Shown here: positions 1-6,810 of the stretch, in pieces
Layout of the letters: every line of letters starts with the position of its first letter
How positions within the stretch are numbered: position 1 is the stretch's first letter
Source of the DNA: Burkholderiales bacterium
Lineage (GTDB): Bacteria > Pseudomonadota > Gammaproteobacteria > Burkholderiales > Burkholderiaceae_B
NCBI GenBank assembly: GCA_005788065.1
Contig: SXZD01000154.1
Coordinates: 1-20,467 of the forward strand
DNA: 20,467 bases
Direction: 5' to 3'
The notes under the pieces: generated by a model
What the model saw: only the letters and a program-made list of their open reading frames with translations
The model's database searches: none
Told to the model about the DNA's origin: nothing
Made by a program: the position numbers and the translations under genes

Positions 1-513
1 CAGGACGAATTTGGGTTCGGTGGCAAGCGCACGCGCAATTTCAAGCCGTCTGCGCTCGCCGCCTGACAGTGCTGCGGCGGCGGAACTTCGCAGGTGTGAG
101 ATCTGCAACTCGTCCATCAGGCTCTCGAGCCGCTGTTCGATGCTGCGCTTGGGGTCTGCCGGGCCGATTTCAAGAACAGCGCGGATATTGTCCTCAACCG
201 ACAGGCGGCGGAAGATTGACGCTTCCTGGGGCAGATAGGACAGGCCGTTGCGGGCGCGCTGATGGATAGGGGCATGGGTGACGTCGTGCCCACCCATCGA
301 GATTTCACCCTTGTCGGCGGGAACCAAGCCCACAATCATGTAAAAGCAGGTGGTCTTTCCGGCGCCATTGGGCCCGAGCAGTCCGACAACCTCCCCAGTG
401 TCCACATGCAGGGAGACCGATTCGATGATCTTGCGGGCGCCGTAAGATTTGTTGAGCCCGTTGGCCTGCAGGCGCGCTTGCCCCGTGAGGGATGTCTGTG
501 CCAAATCGCTCAT
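1..513 (-). CDS. lptB: LPS export ABC transporter ATPase LptB, 3' part missing
   Basis: This is the cytoplasmic ATPase of the LptB2FGC transporter, which extracts LPS from the inner membrane and drives it along the Lpt bridge. Translating the minus strand from the ATG at 513 gives 171 residues before the window edge. The Walker A motif GPNGAGKT lies at about residues 52-59, the Q-loop region reads LPQEASIFRRLSV, and the ABC signature LSGGERRR is near the edge. The LPQEASIFRRLSVEDN stretch is characteristic of LptB. Walker B, the switch histidine and the C-terminus lie outside the window, so the gene is truncated only by the window. The start codon overlaps the lptA stop as ATGA (510-513), implying translational coupling at the end of the kdsD-kdsC-lptC-lptA-lptB run. 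Identification is very secure. Confidence 0.96.
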   Translation of the reverse strand, partial: MSDLAQTSLTGQARLQANGLNKSYGARKIIESVSLHVDTGEVVGLLGPNGAGKTTCFYMIVGLVPADKGEISMGGHDVTHAPIHQRARNGLSYLPQEASIFRRLSVEDNIRAVLEIGPADPKRSIEQRLESLMDELQISHLRSSAAAALSGGERRRLEIARALATEPKFVL

Positions 514-1073
514 GGTTTGCCCTGATTTTCCTTGGGCTGGATGATGACTCTCACGCGCCCTTGCGCAGCGCCTTTGCTTTCGGCCGGGCTGCCATTGACG
601 GTGAAGAATTCGGTACGCTGGTTGTACGTGATCGTGTTGCCCTTGACTTCATTCATGACCTTGGAGCCTTCGAGCTTTCGCAGCTCCGCATTGCGGGTCA
701 AGATGACGATTTCGGTCTTGCCGTCATAGTCGATCCGGTCAGCTTCCCCTTCGACAAACGGGTCGCCCGGACCGTCACGGCGCTGCCGGAATGTCGCGGG
801 TTTGCCTTCTACCAACCCGACCTGAAAACCCTCCGGCGTTTGACGCAGGGTCAGTCGGTCGCCCCGCAGGGCCAGCGAGCCGCGGTTCAGACGTACATTG
901 CCCGTGAAAACGTTGATCTGTTTGAGCTCATCGTAGGTCATGCCGTCGGATTCGATGGTGGTGGGGGAAGCCTGATCTTCTTTGGCTGCATGCGCACCGA
1001 ATGTGGCCAGTGTCAGCCAGATAAAGATGCAGGCGGCGGTAAGCCGGTGGCTGCCGGGTGTGGGACGGTTCAT
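510..1073 (-). CDS. lptA: LPS transport periplasmic bridge protein LptA
   Basis: LptA is the periplasmic protein whose stacked beta-jellyroll (OstA/LptA fold) subunits link LptC at the inner membrane to LptD at the outer membrane. The protein is 187 residues, typical for the family. It starts MNRPTPGSHR, followed by a hydrophobic signal sequence ending near AHA (residues 27-29). The mature part carries the family pattern IESDGMTYDELKQ, then FTGNVRLNRG and repeated beta strands (LRGDRLTL, VEGEADRIDYDG, VKGNTITYNQ). The open frame extends upstream to 1364, but that part is antisense-like to nothing recognisable and overlaps lptC. The ATG at 1073 supplies the signal peptide and overlaps the lptC stop as ATGA, so I chose it. 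Its own stop overlaps the lptB start in the same way. Confidence 0.95.
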   Translation of the reverse strand: MNRPTPGSHRLTAACIFIWLTLATFGAHAAKEDQASPTTIESDGMTYDELKQINVFTGNVRLNRGSLALRGDRLTLRQTPEGFQVGLVEGKPATFRQRRDGPGDPFVEGEADRIDYDGKTEIVILTRNAELRKLEGSKVMNEVKGNTITYNQRTEFFTVNGSPAESKGAAQGRVRVIIQPKENQGKP

Positions 1074-1690
1074 CGGGTGTCCTGTTTCTGAGCCGGAGGA
1101 AGAAACAGAAACACACGCTGTTCTGCCGTCACCTGTCCGGTCAGGTTGTTGAATGTCAATCGAGAAGTCTTCAGTTCCTGATCTCCACGCCTGAGCGTGA
1201 CAGATTCGTAGGCATGAAGAACTTCGGAGTCGGTCTCCAGCATCATGCGCGGGGCGGACAAGTTGAGGGCGGCAGTCGTCGCACTGGCCTGACGGTTGAC
1301 CCTTACCTCGTCTTTCAGCTGTATTTCGCCGGTCATGTTGTTCATGACCGCATTCTGTGCCCACACCCGCAGTGGTGGCGAGCCGATTGACTGGCGCATG
1401 GCCTGCAGGGGTGTGAGGGTCAGTGTGTCGCTGGACGGGATGTGAGTGAGCAGTTTTCCTGTCATTTCAGTACGGCTGCCCGTCGCGGATTTGACCCGCA
1501 GCCAGGTGAATCCTTCAACAAAATAATCAGGCGTGTTCGGGCTGCCAGCCGGGCTGTCGTCCCATAGCCGGATACCTGCGCGTAGGGCTGTGAAATAACT
1601 GGCCACTGCGAGCAGTACAGCCAACAGGATGGGCGCTGCGCGCATGACATAAGACCATGCGGACAGGAGTCCGGCAATCAGGGCTGCCAT
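1070..1690 (-). CDS. lptC: LPS export inner-membrane anchor LptC
   Basis: LptC is the bitopic inner-membrane protein that receives LPS from LptFG and passes it to LptA. The 206-residue product has one transmembrane segment (about residues 17-38, RAAPILLAVLLAVASYFTAL) and a periplasmic beta-jellyroll domain. That domain contains the family patterns TPDYFVEGF and FNNLTGQVTAEQRVFL. Sequence similarity in LptC is low, so context is strong support: it sits between kdsC and lptA as in E. coli. The start is uncertain. An ATG at 1690 (13 bp overlap with kdsC, preceded by GGAAAG) is preferred. A further-upstream start at 1732 adds 14 residues inside kdsC, and the ATG at 1645 would begin only just ahead of the membrane segment. 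The stop overlaps lptA as ATGA. Confidence 0.9.
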   Translation of the reverse strand: MAALIAGLLSAWSYVMRAAPILLAVLLAVASYFTALRAGIRLWDDSPAGSPNTPDYFVEGFTWLRVKSATGSRTEMTGKLLTHIPSSDTLTLTPLQAMRQSIGSPPLRVWAQNAVMNNMTGEIQLKDEVRVNRQASATTAALNLSAPRMMLETDSEVLHAYESVTLRRGDQELKTSRLTFNNLTGQVTAEQRVFLFLPPAQKQDTR

Positions 1691-2193
1691 GCCGGCTTTC
1701 CGCGCGGGTGGTGGTCCGCAATGAAATCGCACAGGTCGCGGGCAGCGCCGTGCCCGGCTCCGCGGGTTGCGATCCAGTGGGCCTGCGCCCGCATCTGCAG
1801 GGGTGCGGTGGCGGTGGTGGCGGCAAAGCCGACCTCACGCAGCACCGGAAAGTCGGGCCAGTCATCACCGAAAAATGCGCATTGTGTCCATTGCAGCGAC
1901 AATTGACTGCGCAAGCCATCCATGGCGGTACGCTTGTCCTTGACACCCTGCATCACGTGTTCGATGCCTAAATCCCTGGCCCGTGTCTCGACAATCCTGC
2001 TGCTTCGTGCGGTGATCCAGGCCACCGTGATGCCGGACTGGATGAGGCGTCGCAGTCCATGTCCGTCAAAGACGGAGAACCGCTTCATCACTTCGCCGTT
2101 GTCGCCAAAATACAGGCCGCCATCGGTCAGTGTGCCGTCGACGTCGAAACCGATGAGCTCGATTCGGGCTGCGCGCTGTTCGATGGTGTCCAT
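1678..2193 (-). CDS. kdsC: 3-deoxy-D-manno-octulosonate-8-phosphate phosphatase KdsC
   Basis: KdsC hydrolyses Kdo-8-phosphate to Kdo and phosphate, the step before CMP-Kdo formation in lipid A-core synthesis. The 171-residue length fits this small, cap-less HAD enzyme. HAD motif I is FDVDGTLTDG, with the nucleophile and acid Asp17 and Asp19. Motif II is ITARSS (60-65), the motif III lysine lies in QGVKDKR (82-88), and motif IV is GDDWPD (109-114). The C-terminal RGAGHGAARDLCDFI corresponds to the conserved KdsC tail that caps the neighbouring active site in the tetramer. The gene follows kdsD after a 3-base gap and overlaps lptC by about 13 bases, consistent with one transcript. Confidence 0.96.
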   Translation of the reverse strand: MDTIEQRAARIELIGFDVDGTLTDGGLYFGDNGEVMKRFSVFDGHGLRRLIQSGITVAWITARSSRIVETRARDLGIEHVMQGVKDKRTAMDGLRSQLSLQWTQCAFFGDDWPDFPVLREVGFAATTATAPLQMRAQAHWIATRGAGHGAARDLCDFIADHHPRGKPAWQP

Positions 2194-2196
2194 GTT

Positions 2197-3177
2197 TCAG
2201 ACCACCTTGGCTGCAAACAGGTCGTGCATGTTCAGTGCACCGACGACCTTGTGGTTGGCATCGACAACAGCGAGCTGGTTGATGTGGGCTGATTCCATGA
2301 TGTGCACGGCCTCTGCCGCAAGGCGGTGGGCTGCGATGGTGCGGGGTTTGCGCGTCATGACGTCCGCGACCTTCAGGTGGCGCCAGTCCTGACCGGACTC
2401 GATCATGCGGCGCAGGTCGCCGTCGGTGAAAATACCCATGAGTTTGCCGTCTGCATCAATGACAGTGGTCATGCCCAGACGTTTGCGGGTGATTTCGAGC
2501 ACGGCGTCTCCCACGCTGCAGTCCGGTGCAATACGGGGCACCTCGTCGCCCTGTCGCATGACATCGGCAACATGCGTCAGCAGACGCCGGCCCAGCGAGC
2601 CACCGGGGTGAGAAAGCGCAAAGTCGTCCTTGGAAAACCCGCGCGCTTCCAGCAGCGCAACAGCCATGGCATCGCCCAGGGCCAGTGCAACGGTGGTACT
2701 GGCGGTGGGTGCCAAGTTCATGGGACAGGCTTCTTTTTCGATGGAACCATCCAGCACGATGTCCGCATCGCGTGCGAGTGTGCTGTCGAGTTTGCCGGTC
2801 AGTGCAATCAGGCGCGCGCCCTTGCGACGCATGGCTGGCAAGATGGAGATGACTTCGCCGGTCTCGCCTGAGTTGGACAGGGCGATAACGACGTCCTCGT
2901 CGGTGATCATGCCCAGGTCACCGTGCGCCGCCTCCGCAGCGTGCACGAAAAACGCCGGAGTGCCGGTACTGGCCAGTGTGGCTGCAATCTTGCGGGCTAT
3001 CAGCCCCGATTTGCCCAGACCCATGAGGATAACCCGACCCTTGCAGGCCAGGAGGGTTTCGACGGCGGCCTCAAAAGCGGGTCCCAGCCGGGCCGCGGCC
3101 GAATCAAGCGCACGTGCCTCGATGCCCAGCACTTCTCGCGCAATCGTCAGATGGGGATGCTCGGTTGAATCGCTCAT
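2197..3177 (-). CDS. kdsD: D-arabinose-5-phosphate isomerase KdsD
   Basis: KdsD interconverts ribulose-5-phosphate and arabinose-5-phosphate, supplying the sugar for Kdo-8-phosphate synthase. The 326-residue protein has the expected two-part layout. The sugar isomerase (SIS) domain spans about residues 35-180, with GLGKSG at 53-58, HAAEAAHGDLG at 79-89, SNSGET at 101-106 and LAPTASTT at 155-162. Two CBS domains follow, roughly 205-262 and 270-326. The catalytic-region histidines are present, including the one in SHPGGSLGRRLL. This is the first gene of the minus-strand block. It starts with ATG at 3177, and the 92 bases to the divergent antiporter must hold its promoter. A GutQ-type paralogue would look similar, but adjacency to kdsC supports KdsD. 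Confidence 0.96.
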   Translation of the reverse strand: MSDSTEHPHLTIAREVLGIEARALDSAAARLGPAFEAAVETLLACKGRVILMGLGKSGLIARKIAATLASTGTPAFFVHAAEAAHGDLGMITDEDVVIALSNSGETGEVISILPAMRRKGARLIALTGKLDSTLARDADIVLDGSIEKEACPMNLAPTASTTVALALGDAMAVALLEARGFSKDDFALSHPGGSLGRRLLTHVADVMRQGDEVPRIAPDCSVGDAVLEITRKRLGMTTVIDADGKLMGIFTDGDLRRMIESGQDWRHLKVADVMTRKPRTIAAHRLAAEAVHIMESAHINQLAVVDANHKVVGALNMHDLFAAKVV

Positions 3178-3269
3178 GCAGGTATGTCCTCAGGCGCTCA
3201 AAGTTGCTGTCATAATGACCCAGTATAACAAAGCAAGCGTCCCAACCACACCCCGGAGAAGCATATACC
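3178..3269. promoter_or_regulatory. Divergent intergenic region between kdsD and the antiporter
   Basis: These 92 bases separate two divergent genes and must carry both promoters if each is transcribed from here. An AT-rich core at 3211-3231 contains -10-like hexamers on both strands: TATAAC on plus (3224-3229), CATAAT on plus (3211-3216) and TATACT on minus (3222-3227). I found no convincing -35 element at 16-18 base spacing for any of them. A good ribosome binding site, GGAGAA (3255-3260), precedes the GTG start of the antiporter. The assignment is by position and base composition only. Confidence 0.4.
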
Positions 3270-5273
3270 GTGCCCGGTGCCTTAGAACTGACCCTCATCC
3301 TGCTGCTGGTGTCTGTTTTGGCGGTCAGTCTGTTCAAGCGACTGCGCCTGCCGCCCATGCTGGGTTATCTGGTGGCCGGCGTATTGGTGGGCCCCAATGC
3401 GGCGGGTCTTGTGCCGGATATGGACGGCACGAGGCATCTGGCCGAATTCGGCATTGTGTTCCTCATGTTCTCCATCGGGCTTGAATTCAGCCTGTCAAAG
3501 CTGCATGCCATGCGCAGGGTGGTGTTTGGCCTGGGGCTGGCTCAGGTCATGGTCACCATCGGCGGCGTCCTGTTTTTCGGCTTTCTGGTGAATTTTTACT
3601 ACTCTGTCTCCTATAAGGCACTGTTCGTGCTGGCGGGGGCGCTGGCCATGTCGTCCACGGCCATCGTGGTGAAAATGATGGCCGAGCGTCTCGAACTCGA
3701 GTCGATGCATGGGCGTTTGGTGCTAGGCATACTGCTGTTTCAGGATCTTGCGGTGGTTCCCCTGCTGATCATCATTCCGGCGCTGGCAGACAAGCCCGCA
3801 GACATGACGTGGGAACTGGGAATGGCGCTGGTGAAGGCCGCGATGGTGCTGGGGCTGATGCTGGTCTTTGGTCAGCGTCTGATGATTCGGTGGATGAATT
3901 TTGTGGCGCGCAGCAAATCGCAGGAAGTGTTTGTGCTAAACGTGCTGCTGTTGACGCTGGGCTTGGCATGGGTGACAGAGGTTGCAGGACTGTCGCTCGC
4001 ATTGGGTGCGTTTCTTGCCGGTGTGCTGATTGCGGAAACCGAGTATCGTCATCAGGTGGAAGAGGACATCAAGGCCTTCCGCGATGTCCTGTTGGGGCTT
4101 TTTTTCATCACCACCGGCATGTTGCTCAACCCCGAAGTGGTGCTCAAAAATTGGTATTGGGTGCTTTTGCTCAGTACCCTGCCTGTCGTGTTCAAGGCCG
4201 CTCTCATCACAGGGCTGGCCATGATGTTCGGTTCTGCGAGAGGCCCCGCCATCCGCACGGGTCTGTACCTGTCGCAGGCTGGTGAATTTGCATTCGTCAT
4301 GCTGGCCAGTGCCGCTCCCCTGGCATTGATGCCGGTGGAATGGATGCAGACCATCAGTGCCTCCATGCTCTTGTCCATGCTGGCTGCACCGGCGCTCATA
4401 CAGAATGCAGACCGTATCGTGCTGCGCCTGTCGCAGGATGAATGGCTTGCCCAGTCGCTGTCGCTGCATCAGGTGGCCCAACAGACACTGAGTGCACAGC
4501 GGCATGTGGTCATTTGCGGATACGGTCGTAGCGGACAGCACCTCGGGCGTCTGTTGTCCAGCGAAGGCATGCGCTATGTCGCGCTTGACCTTGATCCTGA
4601 ACGGGTGCGCGAGGCCACAGCTGCCGGTGAATCGGTTGTGTTCGGTGATGCGGGGCGTCGAGAAATTCTGGTGGCAGCCGGTGTGGCGAGGGCGGCCTGC
4701 GTGGTGGTGTCTTTTTCGGATGGCAAAGCCACGCAGCGCGTATTGGCCACACTCAAGCAGCTTGCCCTGAATGTGCCGGTGGTGGTGCGCACGCATGACG
4801 AGCAGGAAATAGAGCCTTTGTTGGCTGCCGGCGCCACCGAGGTGGTGTCCGAAATCTATGAGGGCAGCCTGATGCTCGGCTCTCAGGCCTTGATCTTGAT
4901 GGGTATTCCGATGTCGCGGGTCATCCGCTTGATTCGTTCAATCCGGGAAACCCGCTACACCCTATTCAAGGGCATTTTCCGGGGTGCAGACGATGAGGCA
5001 GATACGCCCGAGACACAATGGGTTCGTTTGCATTCGGTTGAGCTGCAGAATGGCGCAGATGCCATCGGACAGACGCTGGGTGATTTGCGGCTCGATGACC
5101 TGGGTGTGAGCGTCTCGGCCATACGCAGGCGTGGCATCCGCGGGGATGACCCGGGCCTTGAAATGCGCCTGTTGGAGGGCGATGTGCTGATTCTGAAGGG
5201 GCAGCCCGAACCGTTGGCCCGGGCTGAAGATAGGCTGCTCGGCGGTTCTGCGATGGCGCAACCGCTGCTTTGA
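3270..5273 (+). CDS. Kef/YbaL-type monovalent cation:proton antiporter with RCK domain
   Basis: This is an inner-membrane CPA2-family antiporter, predicted to exchange K+ or Na+ for protons under control of a cytoplasmic nucleotide-binding domain. The 667 residues comprise a Na+/H+-exchanger domain (about 8-380, some 12 hydrophobic segments). Family motifs there include LGYLVAGVLVGP (31-42), FQDLAVVPLL (157-166) and FLAGVLIAET (248-257). A TrkA-N/RCK domain (about 411-530) opens with the Rossmann motif CGYGRSG, and a TrkA-C-like domain follows (about 575-660). It starts with GTG at 3270 behind GGAGAA. The divergent position beside kdsD recalls yrbG in E. coli, which is an unrelated Ca2+/Na+ antiporter. 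No KefF or KefG ancillary gene is adjacent, so glutathione gating as in KefB/KefC is not supported, and YbaL/RosB-type function is equally possible. Confidence 0.9.
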   Translation: MPGALELTLILLLVSVLAVSLFKRLRLPPMLGYLVAGVLVGPNAAGLVPDMDGTRHLAEFGIVFLMFSIGLEFSLSKLHAMRRVVFGLGLAQVMVTIGGVLFFGFLVNFYYSVSYKALFVLAGALAMSSTAIVVKMMAERLELESMHGRLVLGILLFQDLAVVPLLIIIPALADKPADMTWELGMALVKAAMVLGLMLVFGQRLMIRWMNFVARSKSQEVFVLNVLLLTLGLAWVTEVAGLSLALGAFLAGVLIAETEYRHQVEEDIKAFRDVLLGLFFITTGMLLNPEVVLKNWYWVLLLSTLPVVFKAALITGLAMMFGSARGPAIRTGLYLSQAGEFAFVMLASAAPLALMPVEWMQTISASMLLSMLAAPALIQNADRIVLRLSQDEWLAQSLSLHQVAQQTLSAQRHVVICGYGRSGQHLGRLLSSEGMRYVALDLDPERVREATAAGESVVFGDAGRREILVAAGVARAACVVVSFSDGKATQRVLATLKQLALNVPVVVRTHDEQEIEPLLAAGATEVVSEIYEGSLMLGSQALILMGIPMSRVIRLIRSIRETRYTLFKGIFRGADDEADTPETQWVRLHSVELQNGADAIGQTLGDLRLDDLGVSVSAIRRRGIRGDDPGLEMRLLEGDVLILKGQPEPLARAEDRLLGGSAMAQPLL

Positions 5274-5278
5274 ACCGA

Positions 5279-5324
5279 TGCAGCGGCTGCACGTACTGCA
5301 TGTGCGGTCTACCGCTTTTTGCAG
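5279..5324 (+). terminator. Hairpin cluster between convergent genes, possible terminator
   Basis: The 66-base gap between the antiporter stop and the end of the minus-strand pilin gene holds several inverted repeats. TGCAG-CGG-CTGCA lies at 5279-5291. GCGGT-CT-ACCGC at 5304-5315 is followed directly by TTTTT (5316-5320). An outer CTGCA/TGCAG pair (5296-5300 and 5320-5324) could enclose the second hairpin. The GCGG stem plus T-run resembles a weak intrinsic terminator for the plus-strand antiporter gene. I see no T-run that would serve the minus strand equally well. Confidence 0.45.
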
Positions 5325-5339
5325 CCTGCCGATGATCGC

Positions 5340-5987
5340 TTATTGAACCAGAAGCGCTGCAGGGCAGTTGTCGGCGGTATTGCCGACATTCCAGTTACCG
5401 TTGCTGGCGCAGGTGGCCGGGGCATTTGCCAGCAACTGGAATCGACCGGTTGATGGGCGGCCATCGTCAAGTTTGCGGTCCAGTTCGGCCAATTGACGTA
5501 CATCCAACTGACCATTCGGCGACAACAAAGCTCTGAAGCTGCCCGTGCCGGACGGTGTGTCCAGCAGGAATTGCAAGCGACCGCCTGTCGCGGTGGCCGG
5601 GCAGGTTGTGCTGGGGCATGCTGCGCCGGTCGCCGGTGCAATGCCGTCGAACTGTCCGTTGATCAATTGCGCAAGACCCAGTTCCTGGAATGCCCGAGCA
5701 GCCTCGGCAGCCGTGTCGATCCGGTCATTACCGTTGCCATTGCCCTCCGCAGGAACGCCTGTAAATGCTCCGCTGGCGTTGGCCATGTCGCCGGGCAGCG
5801 CGCCATATCGTGACTCAAAGCTGTTGATGGCCAGTTCAACCTGCCCCATCTGCGTTGCGATGTTCTGCAGTCTTGCGTTGGCGATCATGTCGCGCCCCTT
5901 GATCACCCCGCCGGCGATCAAGGCGATGATGGCAAGCGCAAGACCCAGTTCGATAAGCGAAAAGCCTTTTGAGTGACGAAGTTTCAT
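5340..5987 (-). CDS. Type IV pilin / prepilin, probable main pilin of the operon
   Basis: This is a predicted structural pilin: processed by a prepilin peptidase, held in the inner membrane, then assembled into a fibre. The 215-residue precursor has an 8-residue leader ending KG, then FSLIELGLALAIIALIAGG, with cleavage after Gly8 and the mature Glu5 present. Downstream are the family patterns RYGALPGDM (60-68) and an Asn/Gly/Asp-rich loop NGNGNDRID (83-91) before a glutamate-containing helix. The C-terminal DRKLDDGRPSTG (170-181) matches a motif I know from many bacterial pilins. Two cysteine pairs (124/129 and 193/208) could form disulfides. A strong AGGAGA site lies just before the ATG. It is the last gene of the operon and is set apart from the rest by a terminator-like hairpin. 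I call it the main pilin only because of that position and its canonical form. Confidence 0.85.
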   Translation of the reverse strand: MKLRHSKGFSLIELGLALAIIALIAGGVIKGRDMIANARLQNIATQMGQVELAINSFESRYGALPGDMANASGAFTGVPAEGNGNGNDRIDTAAEAARAFQELGLAQLINGQFDGIAPATGAACPSTTCPATATGGRLQFLLDTPSGTGSFRALLSPNGQLDVRQLAELDRKLDDGRPSTGRFQLLANAPATCASNGNWNVGNTADNCPAALLVQ

Positions 5988-6020
5988 GATGTTCTCCTGT
6001 TTGAGAGTTGAAAAAAGCTG

Positions 6021-6043
6021 AAAAAACGGGCGACGGATGCCCG
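6021..6043 (-). terminator. Intrinsic terminator or attenuator inside the pilus operon
   Basis: On the minus strand the sequence reads CGGGC-ATCCGTC-GCCCG followed by TTTTTT: a 5-bp all-GC stem, a 7-base loop and a six-T run. It lies immediately after the stop of the upstream prepilin gene (6049) and 34 bases before the pilin ATG (5987). A second T6 run follows four bases later. This is the clearest intrinsic-terminator shape in the window. Because only about 33 bases remain before the pilin start, it may act as a partial terminator or as an mRNA-processing or stabilising hairpin that sets pilin apart from the machinery genes. Confidence 0.6.
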
Positions 6044-6048
6044 CGCCG

Positions 6049-6810
6049 CTACAGGGGGCCGCCGATCAGCCCTGCCCTGATGTAGAGCCAGAACAGTCGT
6101 TCATAGGACAGCCACGCCATGCGTGCCTTGCCGGCGGGCGGGGGGATGCGGTAACAGCGGTTGCTGCCGGTGAACTGCCCCTGCTGGCCGGGATCGTTCG
6201 ATACAAGTGCGACGGCGCTGACCGTCAGGAAAAGTTGCCCTTCACATGGCATGCCCGTGAGAGTGATGGTGTTCGTGCCCGCCGCACCGGCCTGAATGTC
6301 GCTGATCAGAAGGGCAGGCAGTGTTCCGGGCGAACTGCCGGAGGTGTCAGGTGGCGCGAAGATGGCTGCGCTGAGCAGGTCGATGGGTACCGTCTTGAAA
6401 CCGTCGCGGGTGGTCAGCAATCCCGCATAGGGTGTGCCCAACGTGTTGAGAGAGGCGACGGCATACAGGGGCACCCGACCGGGTCGCGCCAAGCCGATTG
6501 CGCGCCATGGCAGTCGCCCGTTATCGGTGTTGCAAGGCCCGTAGTTGCCTGCAAGCTGTTCAATGCCCTCGCTGTCGTTTGAGGGACAGGGCAAGCGGCG
6601 ATGCGTCAGTGCGAATCCTTCTATCTGGCTCATCCATTGATCCATCTGGGTCTGTTCCCACCATTCGCGCCTGCGCTCTTCCAGCGATCGTTGGAACGGC
6701 AGAAGTGTGGCCAGCAGCAGCGCCATGATCATGAGGCTCAGCGACAGTTCGAGCAGCGAGAAGCCGTCGACCGATCGGCCCGCATCAGAACGTAATGAAT
6801 GCGCTTGCAT
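6049..6810 (-). CDS. Prepilin-like protein with long mature domain
   Basis: This is a predicted minor pilin or pseudopilin. The 253-residue precursor has a 16-residue leader ending VDG, then FSLLELSLSLMIMALLLATL. Cleavage is therefore expected after Gly16, and the mature Glu5 (residue 21) is present. After the N-terminal helix come LPCPSND (73-79), a CNTDNGRLPWRAIGL stretch (93-107) and YAVAS. I recall this layout (LPCP...G.LPW..LG...Y.V) from a family of beta-proteobacterial prepilin-like proteins. Cysteines at 75, 93, 189 and 219 may pair. The frame opens at a TTG (6822), but I chose the ATG at 6810. Either way the gene overlaps the end of the GspK/PilX-like gene (6785), by 26 bases with this start. 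Its exact place in the fibre (tip, shaft or initiator) cannot be told from sequence. Confidence 0.8.
   Translation of the reverse strand: MQAHSLRSDAGRSVDGFSLLELSLSLMIMALLLATLLPFQRSLEERRREWWEQTQMDQWMSQIEGFALTHRRLPCPSNDSEGIEQLAGNYGPCNTDNGRLPWRAIGLARPGRVPLYAVASLNTLGTPYAGLLTTRDGFKTVPIDLLSAAIFAPPDTSGSSPGTLPALLISDIQAGAAGTNTITLTGMPCEGQLFLTVSAVALVSNDPGQQGQFTGSNRCYRIPPPAGKARMAWLSYERLFWLYIRAGLIGGPL

Noticed and set aside
510..1364. Longer form of the LptA frame starting at 1364
   Set aside because: The extra 97 residues overlap lptC in another frame and look like shadow sequence. The ATG at 1073 gives a proper signal peptide and an ATGA overlap.
2630..3484. 284-residue plus-strand frame opposite kdsD and into the antiporter start
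   Set aside because: It is antisense to kdsD, rich in Ser/Arg/Ala as expected for a shadow frame in GC-rich DNA, and shows no recognisable domain.
3936..4796. 286-residue minus-strand frame inside the antiporter gene
   Set aside because: It lies wholly opposite a well-supported membrane protein gene and has a His/Gln-rich shadow composition.
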